Shown: positions 45,048 to 52,680 of the stretch, in pieces
Layout: each line of letters begins with the position of its first letter
How positions within the stretch are numbered: position 1 is the stretch's first letter
Origin: JAVBWO01 sp036677375
GTDB taxonomy: Bacteria; Bacillota; Dehalobacteriia; UBA4068; UBA4997
Length of the DNA: 64,000 nt
Direction of reading: 5' to 3'
Assembly (NCBI GenBank): GCA_036677375.1
Contig: JAVBWO010000002.1
Location: forward strand, 91,549 to 155,548
Translations under genes and position numbers: made by a program
The notes under the pieces: model-generated
What the model was told of the DNA's origin: nothing
Database searches by the model: none
What the model saw: only the letters and a program-made list of their open reading frames with translations

Positions 45048-45212
45048 AAAGGCTATACCAGTATCGCATCAATGCGGGAAGACGCATTCATCCCTTCATA
45101 GCGCTTGCGAGATTAGCTGACGGGTTCGGGTTTGAAGGTCCCCTACCGGTTAACCGGATACACCCCAAAAAATTGGTTCTCCCGCTACGATTCTGTATTC
45201 AGCGCTGCTACA
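45048..45212 (-). ncRNA. c-di-AMP riboswitch (ydaO/yuaA class)
   Basis: Read on the minus strand, the region shows the conserved blocks of the ydaO/yuaA leader in order: GGGAGAACCAA, a T run, GGGGTGTAT, TAGGGGACCTTC, CCCGAACCCGTCAGCTAA and TCTCGCAAGCGC. These agree with my memory of that family consensus. It lies 50-215 bases upstream of the dapB-like start with a terminator in between, so binding of c-di-AMP should switch transcription off. The exact ends are approximate. Confidence 0.85.
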
Positions 45213-45368
45213 TATTTAATTTTGATTTATTCATTATATAATAAAAATGCATCTTTGTCAATGAGGGGAAGATTTGTTTTAGTAGATAGCAGCCTAATAC
45301 AAACGACTTGTAGGGTGGGGAAATTATATATTTGTCAAAAGATCGGTTCTGTGGAGAGGGGGAAGAAG

Positions 45369-45980
45369 ATGATCTGTCCTCAATGCGGCAAAAACATGAA
45401 TGAACAATCTGTCTGTGCCGGTTGCGGTTATACGATTTCGACACCGCAGAAATCAAACTGGGAAATGAAAAAGCCCTCTCTCATGCGAGGAATAAAACGC
45501 CTTTTTATGGTACTCTTTTTCCCGGTTTTTATTCCAATTTTAATTTATAAAAATCCTGTTTTATCCGAAAGCCGTAAAAAAAAGCTTCTTATAGCGGTTT
45601 TTGCTGTTTATCTTTTACTTGTCGCTGCTTCGGCAGGGTTGCAGGAGTTGCCGCAGAAGGCATCGTCTCCGGCAGCTCTCGCCGAAGTGGAAGAGGGGGT
45701 CAAGCAGGAGGAAGTCTCTAATCTGAAAGCTTGGAGCAAGACGTGGATATCAGCTTTTCTTTCTTATCCGGAAAGGGCCACTTTTTTGGAAGACACCTGG
45801 CAGTTTTCTGTTTGTAATGGCGTTTATGAGGTGAGCGGAGAAATCCTTGCCGTCAATCTTACCGGCGGCAGTGTAGAGCATACCTTTGTTTTGCATGCGG
45901 TCAAAGATTCGGCAACAGGAAACGGTCGCTGTATTGATTTGTCCATTGACGGGGAAAGCTATATTAAGGATGATTTGTAG
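45369..45980 (+). CDS. Zinc-ribbon membrane protein
   Basis: A 203-residue protein with an N-terminal zinc ribbon (CPQCGKNMNEQSVCAGCG, residues 3-20) and two hydrophobic segments at about residues 43-60 (LFMVLFFPVFIPILIY) and 75-93 (LLIAVFAVYLLLVAASAGL), then an exposed C-terminal domain of about 105 residues. The ATG at 45369 follows GAGAGGGGG; the frame continues upstream but into the riboswitch. No function is known. The zinc-ribbon plus TM plus short exported domain is common among Bacillota membrane proteins of unknown role. Confidence 0.75.
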   Translation: MICPQCGKNMNEQSVCAGCGYTISTPQKSNWEMKKPSLMRGIKRLFMVLFFPVFIPILIYKNPVLSESRKKKLLIAVFAVYLLLVAASAGLQELPQKASSPAALAEVEEGVKQEEVSNLKAWSKTWISAFLSYPERATFLEDTWQFSVCNGVYEVSGEILAVNLTGGSVEHTFVLHAVKDSATGNGRCIDLSIDGESYIKDDL

Positions 45981-46097
45981 GATTTCCAGATTTTAACCCA
46001 ATGCAAACAGCTGCTTGCTGTTCAGTTCACTGGTAAATCTCTTGGTAAGTGATAAAAGTTTTTCGCATTATTAGGGAATGTTTTTATCCACATAAGA

Positions 46098-46121
46098 TTT
46101 TTTCTTATATATATAAGAAAA
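46098..46121. terminator. Palindrome after the zinc-ribbon gene
   Basis: TTTTTCTTATAT and ATATAAGAAAAA form a perfect AT-rich palindrome, with T and A tracts on both sides. A weak bidirectional terminator is plausible. Confidence 0.45.
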
Positions 46122-46125
46122 ACAG

Positions 46126-46154
46126 TTGACTTTTGCAGCTGAACCAGTTAAAAT
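46126..46154 (+). promoter_or_regulatory. Promoter of tRNA-Thr
   Basis: TTGACT at 46126-46131 and TAAAAT at 46149-46154 with a 17-base spacer, starting transcription about 37 bases before the tRNA. Confidence 0.75.
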
Positions 46155-46197
46155 AAATCTCGTGTTCCAAGTCCTTTACGAATCATATGATTATTTT

Positions 46198-46273
<76 letters not shown>

Positions 46274-46276
46274 AAG

Positions 46277-46313
46277 AAAGCCCTGATATCATAAACGATT
46301 TCAGGGCTTTTTT
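46277..46313 (+). terminator. Intrinsic terminator of tRNA-Thr
   Basis: AAAGCCCTGA pairs with TCAGGGCTTT and runs into T6, starting 4 bases after the CCA end. Confidence 0.92.
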
Positions 46314-46379
46314 ATTTCCCTATTTTGTAAAGAGGTCTATCATTTCCTTATTTTTTACCTTATCCGTCTCAAAAAATTT

Positions 46380-47243
46380 TTACTCGTCCAATAAGGTAAT
46401 GGCTTCTTGCTTGAGTTTTTGTGAAATGTGCCCGTAAATATCGAGGGTAACCTGGATCGATGCGTGGCCCAATAATTCCGATACCGTTTTGATATTGGCG
46501 CCTTTTTCTAATAACCGGGTGGCGAAGGTATGTCGGCAGGTGTGAGGGGAAAAATCTCTTATGCCTGCCCTTTTTGCTATCTTTAAGCATAATCTTCTGG
46601 CGTTGTAGAGGATTTGGCCGCCTGTGGCGTTTTTAAAAACGTATCCTTGCAGTGGTTCTTTTTGCTCCTCTTGCCGGTGTTTCAATATTATTTTTGCCAT
46701 TTTAGAGAGGGGAACGATCCGTACGCCGGTTTCCGTTTTAGATTGTTTGATTGCGATTTTGTTTCCCTCAAGGTCAATGTCTTCCCATTTGAGACTTACA
46801 GCCTCATTTAATCTTAAGCCCGTATATAATATAAAAACGATTAAGTCCCCGTTTTCATATTCGAAGGCCACGTCCCCGGCCTTTTTCTGCTCTTCCTCGG
46901 TTAGGGCAAATACCTTTTTTGAGGATTTAGGCGGCAAGGTAACATCGGTGGTGAAGGGGTTTTGTGCTATAATACTGTCTTTAACCGCTTGGTTCAGGAT
47001 TGGCACCAAGGTTTGTTTTACCTTAACAATGGTACTATAGGACAATTTCTTTTTAATAAGGCCTTTTATAATGCTTCGCATGTCGTCTTCAGTTAATTCC
47101 TGTATTGCCTTATCCTCGAAAACCTCTTTGATTTTTTTAGCGGTATACTTAAAACGGATCTCCGTATTTTTCGCAACCAGATCTTCTTTCCGTTTTTCGA
47201 TCCAATTATCCATGTAGGCATAAAGCATTGTGCCATTTTTCAC
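46380..47243 (-). CDS. int: Tyrosine recombinase/integrase, probably N-terminally truncated
   Basis: A 287-residue tyrosine recombinase. Core-binding domain at residues 8-90, catalytic domain with TGLRLNEAVSLKW (Arg), the Lys after KQSKTETG, HTCRHTFATRLL (His-x-x-Arg), LGHASIQVTLDIYGH (His and the Tyr nucleophile). All catalytic residues are present. Tn916-type integrases are about 380-400 residues; the arm-binding N-terminal domain is missing. The frame is open for about 19 codons upstream of the GTG at 47243 and then hits a TGA near 47300, next to the MerR gene, so the gene looks 5'-truncated. It ends 67 bp from the tRNA-Thr terminator. Confidence 0.88.
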   Translation of the reverse strand: MKNGTMLYAYMDNWIEKRKEDLVAKNTEIRFKYTAKKIKEVFEDKAIQELTEDDMRSIIKGLIKKKLSYSTIVKVKQTLVPILNQAVKDSIIAQNPFTTDVTLPPKSSKKVFALTEEEQKKAGDVAFEYENGDLIVFILYTGLRLNEAVSLKWEDIDLEGNKIAIKQSKTETGVRIVPLSKMAKIILKHRQEEQKEPLQGYVFKNATGGQILYNARRLCLKIAKRAGIRDFSPHTCRHTFATRLLEKGANIKTVSELLGHASIQVTLDIYGHISQKLKQEAITLLDE

Positions 47244-47314
47244 AATGGCATTTTCATCTTCCCTGACGACTTCTTTAATCCATTGGCTTCTGGTTCATCC
47301 ATGCCGGCCTTTTA

Positions 47315-48163
47315 TTATTGTTTTTTTTCAATAGGAAAAAATACTCTTGTAACGCACTTTTCGTTGGGAACGCCGTAGGAAAAATCGGCCAGATATTCTT
47401 CATGCGCAGGACCAACGATTTTATAATGATTCTTTTCGATCTGCTTAACCAGTTCCACATAAGTGCCTAGGAGACCGGTGTACCAACCGACAAATATCAT
47501 GCTGGCTCGCAGGAACTCGCCGATCTTGCGGATATGCTCGCCGGTGCGGTCTGTTTCTTTGATTGGCACATACATTGCCATATCGCCTTTTTCGAAAAAA
47601 AATTGGTTAAAGTAATGGTCATAAAAGATTGCGCAAACAGGCCCGTTTTGGGTTAGCTGTTCTTTATTCCGCAGAACAAGAAGCTCATTATACCGTTCCC
47701 ATTGTAAGTGATCCGCGCTGATATTACTGATACGCCGGTGGAATAAAACCGTCGTTTCCGGCATATAGTCAACAACCATTTCCATTGGTTCTTTCGAAGT
47801 CGTTCCGTCGTAGAACTCCAAAGCAGAAGAAAGCAGATTATTGGTAGCAGTCAAATAATAGATCTGCTCCCGGATCTTTTCTGTTTCCGCCTGCAGCGAT
47901 TTGATCTTCTGGTCCAGATCTGTTTTTACCTTGCCTAAGTCGTGATTTTTCATCAGCGCTTTCAATTCTGACATGGAAAAGCCACGGAGCTTCATCTCCC
48001 TGATCATCACCGCTTCGATCGCCTGTTGCTCAGAGTAAAGGCGATAGTTGTTATCAGAGTCACGTTCAGATGGCCGCAAGAGGCCTTTTGCATCATATAG
48101 ACGCAAAGTGGTTCTGCTGATCCCTGACATTTCCGAGAGCTCTCCGATCGTGTATTTCGACAT
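47315..48163 (-). CDS. MerR-family transcriptional regulator with effector-binding domain
   Basis: A 282-residue MerR-type activator. The winged-helix domain (residues 3-72) has YTIGELSEMSGISRTTLRLY and NNYRLYSEQQAIEA; a coiled-coil linker follows to about residue 115, and residues 125-280 resemble the GyrI-like multidrug effector domain of BltR/BmrR proteins. The ATG at 48163 starts the MerR motif directly; in-frame codons upstream are not homologous. It is divergent from the SDR gene across 415 bp and could control it. Confidence 0.87.
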   Translation of the reverse strand: MSKYTIGELSEMSGISRTTLRLYDAKGLLRPSERDSDNNYRLYSEQQAIEAVMIREMKLRGFSMSELKALMKNHDLGKVKTDLDQKIKSLQAETEKIREQIYYLTATNNLLSSALEFYDGTTSKEPMEMVVDYMPETTVLFHRRISNISADHLQWERYNELLVLRNKEQLTQNGPVCAIFYDHYFNQFFFEKGDMAMYVPIKETDRTGEHIRKIGEFLRASMIFVGWYTGLLGTYVELVKQIEKNHYKIVGPAHEEYLADFSYGVPNEKCVTRVFFPIEKKQ

Positions 48164-48578
48164 GGATATTGCCCCCTTTGCGGTGCATGCAGCTAGGTAG
48201 CAGTCTTCAAAAAACAATAAATGATAAATAAAGTATATGATTTTTACGCGACTATTGTCAACGAAAATCATTGCAAAAAACCTGTATCAGGGGAAACATT
48301 CAAGTAGTTAAATGTTTTAGGAAAAATTTTAAATTTTCATACTTTTTGCTGTGCACGGGGAGAGAGAGGGTCATTGACATTGCAGTAGCAAAAGGCTGTA
48401 TGCTGATACTATCAAGATGAGCATCATATTCGCTGAAGCAAACAAGAAACTAATAAACCTGAAAGAAGGAAGAACGTCATGTCCTTCGGGGAAAGGAAAC
48501 CCCGATGAAATGATGGCTTAATTTAAGACACAGGGGAGTTCTATTGCGACAAATAAAATGATAAGGAGGGTAAAAACA
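48164..48578. other. Divergent intergenic region between merR and SDR genes
   Basis: No gene is seen. GACACAGGGGAGTTCTATTG at 48526-48545 resembles GACACAGGGACAATTCTATTG at 57266-57286, so the SDR leader carries part of a dispersed repeat. CGGGGAAAGG-AAACCCCG at about 48489-48506 forms a small hairpin. Confidence 0.5.
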
Positions 48579-49370
48579 ATGTTTCTGAGTTTAAAGGGTA
48601 AAGTAGCTTTAGTGACCGGCGCTGCGCAGGGTGTGGGCCTGGCAGTGACCAAGCGTTTTTTGCAGGCTGAGATTGATCATGTAATCATGCTGGACCGCAA
48701 CAAGGAACTGGGCGAAAGGGAAGCAGCGAAACTAGGGACTCCTGCCGAATTTTATCACCTGGATGTGACGGACGAGGAAGGCGTCAAGAGGTTGATGGCC
48801 TATGTCAAGGATCAATATGGCAAGGTAAATATTCTCAGCAATAATGCCGGCATTATCTTCTCCGATATCGGTATTGAGGAGCTATCAGTAGAGGAGTGCC
48901 GGAAGTGCATTGAGGTAAATTACCTGGGCTATTTCATAATGATCAAATACGCTTTGCCGCTGATGCCGGATTATTCCTCCATCGTGAATATCTGCTCCAT
49001 TGCCGGCATACATGCTTTCGCTGGCTATACTTCCTATAATGCCAGCAAGGGTGCGGTGCGGTTGCTTACGGAATCGGTAGCGTTGGAGGAGGCTGACCGC
49101 GGAATTCGTTGCAATGCCATTTGTCCGGCCAGCATTTCCGGCCCTATGGTGGAGCAGCCAGGCTGTGAAGCTGAGCTGGCTATGGCCAAATACATGCCGC
49201 CGCTAGGCCGTTTGTGCGAGCCAGAGGAGGTTGCCGCTCTGGTCCACTTCCTGGCCAGCGATGATTCCAAATTCATCACTGCTGCTAATATTCCTATTGA
49301 TGGCGGACTGACCGGTGTTTGCTATAGCCGCAATGCAGAGCGCAAAATCCTGGCTGATTTGCAACTCTAA
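48579..49370 (+). CDS. Short-chain dehydrogenase/reductase
   Basis: A 263-residue classical SDR. Cofactor loop TGAAQGVGLAVTKRF near residue 12, NNAGII near residue 87, the Ser of NICSIAG near residue 136, and YTSYNASKGAV near residue 150 with Tyr and Lys of the YxxxK motif; PxxIxGP is present as ICPASISGPM. Asp in MLDRNKELG after the second strand suggests NAD rather than NADP. ATG at 48579 follows AAGGAGGG. It may oxidise a sugar alcohol, steroid or hydroxyacid; the sequence does not say which. It is adjacent to a divergent MerR regulator. Confidence 0.9.
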   Translation: MFLSLKGKVALVTGAAQGVGLAVTKRFLQAEIDHVIMLDRNKELGEREAAKLGTPAEFYHLDVTDEEGVKRLMAYVKDQYGKVNILSNNAGIIFSDIGIEELSVEECRKCIEVNYLGYFIMIKYALPLMPDYSSIVNICSIAGIHAFAGYTSYNASKGAVRLLTESVALEEADRGIRCNAICPASISGPMVEQPGCEAELAMAKYMPPLGRLCEPEEVAALVHFLASDDSKFITAANIPIDGGLTGVCYSRNAERKILADLQL

Positions 49371-49462
49371 TCAGCGGATATTACTATCCGACCAATGGCG
49401 CAGAATTATGGCGATGTTGTCAGCTTCCATTTTGTTATGAGCGTGATGGCAGGAAACCCGAT

Positions 49463-49684
49463 GTGACTTGTCTACACTACCGCTATTTGGCGGCGGTATG
49501 TAAAAAAATCTCAGACGCCTCCCAGTTTATCTGGGCCAGCCTTCGCCATTTGCTTGATAAGGGGAAGGCTGGCCGCACGTTATCACTAAGAAATCGGCTA
49601 CCCCGTGTCAACGGTATCCCGGGAAGTCGAACGCAACAAAATTCCAGACCAAGCACATTCCGCCCTATAGAAGAAAAAGCGTAG
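49463..49684 (+). pseudogene. Remnant of an IS30-like transposase N-terminus
   Basis: Translation at 49590-49650 gives EIGYPVSTVSREVERNK, which matches the helix-turn-helix (xxSTxSREhxRN) of IS30-family transposases. The preceding and following codons are broken by stops and frame changes, and no DDE domain follows. The rest of 49685-50158 has only a terminator and a dispersed repeat. Confidence 0.55.
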
Positions 49685-49913
49685 AATTAATTTTAAAAGC
49701 AAACCTTATTGTTGGTGAAGGTTTGTATATTTTTATTTATTTTTATGGAGCTAACCTCAATATTATTAAAAAAATCTGAATCAAAGATGCCTAGATATGT
49801 GGGACATGATGTTTGAGCATCGCATTGGAACAATGCGTGAATTAAGTCAATCGATAAGTATTGAATAGGCGCCACGTTACTGTACCATCGAAATCCCTTT
49901 CCTGTCCCCTACA

Positions 49914-49945
49914 AAAACCCTGTACTAATATAGTACAGAGTTTTT
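49914..49945 (+). terminator. Intrinsic terminator-like hairpin
   Basis: CTGTACTA pairs with TAGTACAG around 3 bases and is followed by AGTTTTTC. No intact plus-strand gene precedes it closely, so it probably belonged to a lost gene. Confidence 0.6.
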
Positions 49946-49947
49946 CT

Positions 49948-50014
49948 TTTGACTTGATTTTCGCTTAAAAAGTAAATTTAGTCACTATTCGGACACCGGG
50001 AAGAGAAAATGGCC
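49948..50014 (+). repeat. Dispersed imperfect repeat, copy 1
   Basis: TTGACTTGATTTTCGCT, then GTCACTATTCGGACACCGGGAA and AGAAAATGGCC, closely match 57025-57102 in the same order and orientation. The copy at 57025 has about 11 extra bases in the middle. Confidence 0.75.
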
Positions 50015-50158
50015 AGAATAGTGGTATTGGTTGCTTCAAAAAGAAATTGATTCCCGTGTGGCGGAAGGATTGCATGTCATTTTTGAGTCTGCAACCTTAT
50101 TAATTTTTAGCAGCGAAAAATAATTTGTCTAAATACAGAAAGAATAAAGGCGGGCAGC

Positions 50159-51490
50159 TTATTCTGAATCCGCGAACATGATGCGGAGATTGAATACGCC
50201 GTTCTTGGCAGAGTAGTCAATAGTGGAGTTATACTTGTGGACAAAAGCGAAAATACTTTGGCTACCGATGCCGTGGTCTTTTCTTTGCGAAACGGGACGG
50301 CCGCTTAAGTCGAAAACCACATCTCCATAGAATGAATTGGAAACATCCAGCACAAACTGCTTCTTGTGTTGGATGAATTTTAGCTCGATAAACCGCTTAA
50401 CATCTACCGGCTGCTTCATACAGGCGTTGTAAGCGTTTTCCAATGCGTTGGAGAGGATGGCGCCAATATTCATATCGTCTACAGGCAGATTGCCGGATAT
50501 CTGAATCCGGATTAAAAATTGAATTCTCTCTCTTTGCGCGATTGCGGCATAGTAGGAAATAACCGCATTGATAACGGGATTGGCACAAAAGCTCTCCTGT
50601 TTTGTCTGTACCAGATTATGGTCCAACTGGCTTACATATTCCTGTGCCTGAAGAAGTTCTTTATTATGTAAAAGCCCTGACAAAGTGCTCAGATGATGAC
50701 GCATATCATGGCGTAGGATGCGCAAACTCTCTTCTTTGTCTTCAAGACTGAACAGACGTTCTCTAAGGGCTTTGCTCTGGAAATACAAGGTCGTTTTTTC
50801 TCTACGCTCCTTATCGGCACGATGGATGATAGTAATCATAATCAGGATCAAAGAGACCGTATAAAATATTATAACCAATAAGACGATAAACAGCGGTATA
50901 TCCTGGGGATATATATATCCCGCATAAGGAAGGTCAATTTTATTTGCAATATCGATGGAATGGGAAAATGATCCGGTGTACATAATCCATATTACGATAC
51001 ACATGAATGGCAACGCACAATATAGTAACCATCTTTTCCCCTGATATCTGGCTGCTTCGATAAAATTGCGCCCAAGAAAGCGTCGACAGACGAAAAGAAT
51101 ACCGAACAGCATCAATGTATGGAACAGGAAGGGAAAGACCTCGGAACGCCAGGGCAAAAGATAAGCAAAAATATAGGCGAGAAAAGATACAATGGAGGCA
51201 AGCACGCATTCGGTAAAAAAGGCGAAGAAAAAACTACCGTCCCTGTACTTAGCCAGGTAAAAAAGACTCAAAAAACTGGGAATACATGTGGTAAGCCAGG
51301 CAAATGCATAAATATCCGTAAGAACGCCGCTGTGTAGATACTTCCAGCTGTCCATCGAAACAGTTATGCATATGGCGAGGGCGATTACGATGAGACACCG
51401 CCTTTTGCCAAACCGAAACTCAATCATGGTTGCCATAATGGCGTAAAGAAGCGGCAAGGTTACAAGGGAGTCGACAAAATACCTGAGCAT
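50159..51490 (-). CDS. Sensor histidine kinase, AgrC/GHKL type
   Basis: A 443-residue membrane kinase. The N-terminal half has about seven hydrophobic segments (residues 3-240), as in quorum-peptide receptors of the AgrC/ComD class. The phosphoacceptor is in LRILRHDMRHHLSTLSG near residue 262; the GHKL ATPase has the N-box LSNALENAYNAC near residue 355 and DHGIGSQSIFAF near residue 410. ATG at 51490 follows AAGGAG and overlaps the regulator stop (ATGA). No agrB- or agrD-like gene is beside it, so the signal is either not an autoinducing peptide or is made elsewhere. Confidence 0.9.
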   Translation of the reverse strand: MLRYFVDSLVTLPLLYAIMATMIEFRFGKRRCLIVIALAICITVSMDSWKYLHSGVLTDIYAFAWLTTCIPSFLSLFYLAKYRDGSFFFAFFTECVLASIVSFLAYIFAYLLPWRSEVFPFLFHTLMLFGILFVCRRFLGRNFIEAARYQGKRWLLYCALPFMCIVIWIMYTGSFSHSIDIANKIDLPYAGYIYPQDIPLFIVLLVIIFYTVSLILIMITIIHRADKERREKTTLYFQSKALRERLFSLEDKEESLRILRHDMRHHLSTLSGLLHNKELLQAQEYVSQLDHNLVQTKQESFCANPVINAVISYYAAIAQRERIQFLIRIQISGNLPVDDMNIGAILSNALENAYNACMKQPVDVKRFIELKFIQHKKQFVLDVSNSFYGDVVFDLSGRPVSQRKDHGIGSQSIFAFVHKYNSTIDYSAKNGVFNLRIMFADSE

Positions 51491-52242
51491 CAATTTTCTC
51501 CTTTCGTGTATCGCGTCAAGAGATAATCTGAATATTGCCGAAGTACTTTGGAAAACTGTTTTTGCGGTATGGGGATGAAAGCGCCGGTAGACATAGAAAA
51601 CTGGAGTTTACTCAGACAGTCCACATAATTCAAATTGACAATAAAGCCGCGGTAGGGAGCACAAAATGGTGGGAAATGAAGCATCTCCGTCAGTTTTTTT
51701 AGCGGCAGCGACGAGTCGAGCGTTGCAATTGCGCTGCCGTCATGGAGATGAAAGGTCAGTATATGTTTAAAAGACTCCACATAAACAATTTGGTTTATGT
51801 GGAGTGCGTAAATGCCGGTTTTCGTCTGAACCGGCAGAATATCGTTGCTTTTATCGCCTATGTAACGCAGGGCGCGGTCAAAGGCATGATAAAGGTTTTC
51901 TTTTTTTAAAGGCTTGTCCAGATACTGCAGGGCTTCCACGTCGAAAGCGTCTTTGTGGAACTCATTGGAGGTTGTAACGAAAATAATTACACTGTCACCG
52001 TCGGTCTTGCGTATCTCCCGCGCAAGATCCACACCGGAAAGCTTAGGCATAATAATATCCAGTAGGTAGAGGTCAAATCTTTGTCCATTCAGAATAGCCG
52101 CAAGAAGAGCCAGCGGATCGGAGAAGACGGTACAGGAAAGCTCCGCAGGATATTCCTTAATCATGCGGTGCAGAATCTCGGCAGCGGAAGGATCGTCGTC
52201 GCAAACAGCGCAGTGTAATATCGTTATCACCTCTTTCGACAT
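51490..52242 (-). CDS. LytTR-family response regulator, AgrA type
   Basis: A 250-residue regulator with a receiver domain (acidic pocket CDDDPSAAE near residue 13, phosphoacceptor in YLLDIIMPKLSG near residue 61, Lys in QYLDKPLKKEN near residue 110) and a C-terminal LytTR DNA-binding domain (residues 145-248, YVESFKHILTFHLHDG). The annotated ATG at 52242 has no ribosome binding site before it. A good one, AAAGAGGTG, lies after it and is 6 bases from an ATA codon at 52221, which would give LHCAVCDDD, the usual start of this family (MLHIAICDDD). The true start may be this ATA. It probably controls the divergent genes at 52374 and 52681. Confidence 0.9.
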   Translation of the reverse strand: MSKEVITILHCAVCDDDPSAAEILHRMIKEYPAELSCTVFSDPLALLAAILNGQRFDLYLLDIIMPKLSGVDLAREIRKTDGDSVIIFVTTSNEFHKDAFDVEALQYLDKPLKKENLYHAFDRALRYIGDKSNDILPVQTKTGIYALHINQIVYVESFKHILTFHLHDGSAIATLDSSLPLKKLTEMLHFPPFCAPYRGFIVNLNYVDCLSKLQFSMSTGAFIPIPQKQFSKVLRQYSDYLLTRYTKGEN

Positions 52243-52373
52243 TATATCGTAAAAGAACCTTTAAGTCACGCTTTTTATGCGGTGAGAAAGGTCATTGGTG
52301 CGGCAGATATTGAAAAATTTGTTAAATTAAGGGATAAATAGAGTAATAGGATCTACCACAAAGAGAGGTATCG

Positions 52374-52610
52374 TTGGCGGTGGATATAAAAAACAAAAAA
52401 CAGGTGAATAGAGACCTATTGGACAGCAATTTTCCTGTGGTGAAGGAAGACGATACCTGTCCGTATTGGGAATCTGTCAGAGACACAAACCTCATCCCCA
52501 TGCGCGAGTGTTGGTATTGCAAGTTTTCTGATTTCAGAAAAGAAACCAAAGAGCACTTAACATATAGTGTTTGCCGCTGTCCCAAAAACAGAATAAATAA
52601 GACGAATTGA
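52374..52610 (+). CDS. Small Cys-rich hypothetical protein
   Basis: A 78-residue protein with five Cys (TCPYWE, ECWYCKF, VCRCPK) that could bind a metal or form disulfides. It has no signal peptide or membrane segment. It starts with TTG, 5 bases after AGAGAGG. It is the first gene read away from the AgrA-like regulator and stands 70 bp before the SLH protein gene. I do not recognise the family. The CPYW...CWYC...CRCP spacing looks conserved rather than random. Confidence 0.6.
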   Translation: MAVDIKNKKQVNRDLLDSNFPVVKEDDTCPYWESVRDTNLIPMRECWYCKFSDFRKETKEHLTYSVCRCPKNRINKTN

Positions 52611-52680
52611 TCTTCATCGTGATTAGTTATCGAAAAATGATTTATAAAAAAATAAATGTTATACGAAAGTGGGGAAACGA

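Noticed and set aside
45132..45368. N-terminal extension of the zinc-ribbon protein
   Set aside because: It is the antisense of the c-di-AMP riboswitch; the ATG at 45369 has its own ribosome binding site.
49870..49912. Possible second tRNA 3' end before a terminator
   Set aside because: ATCGAAATCCC is not a valid T loop and no matching acceptor strand was found.
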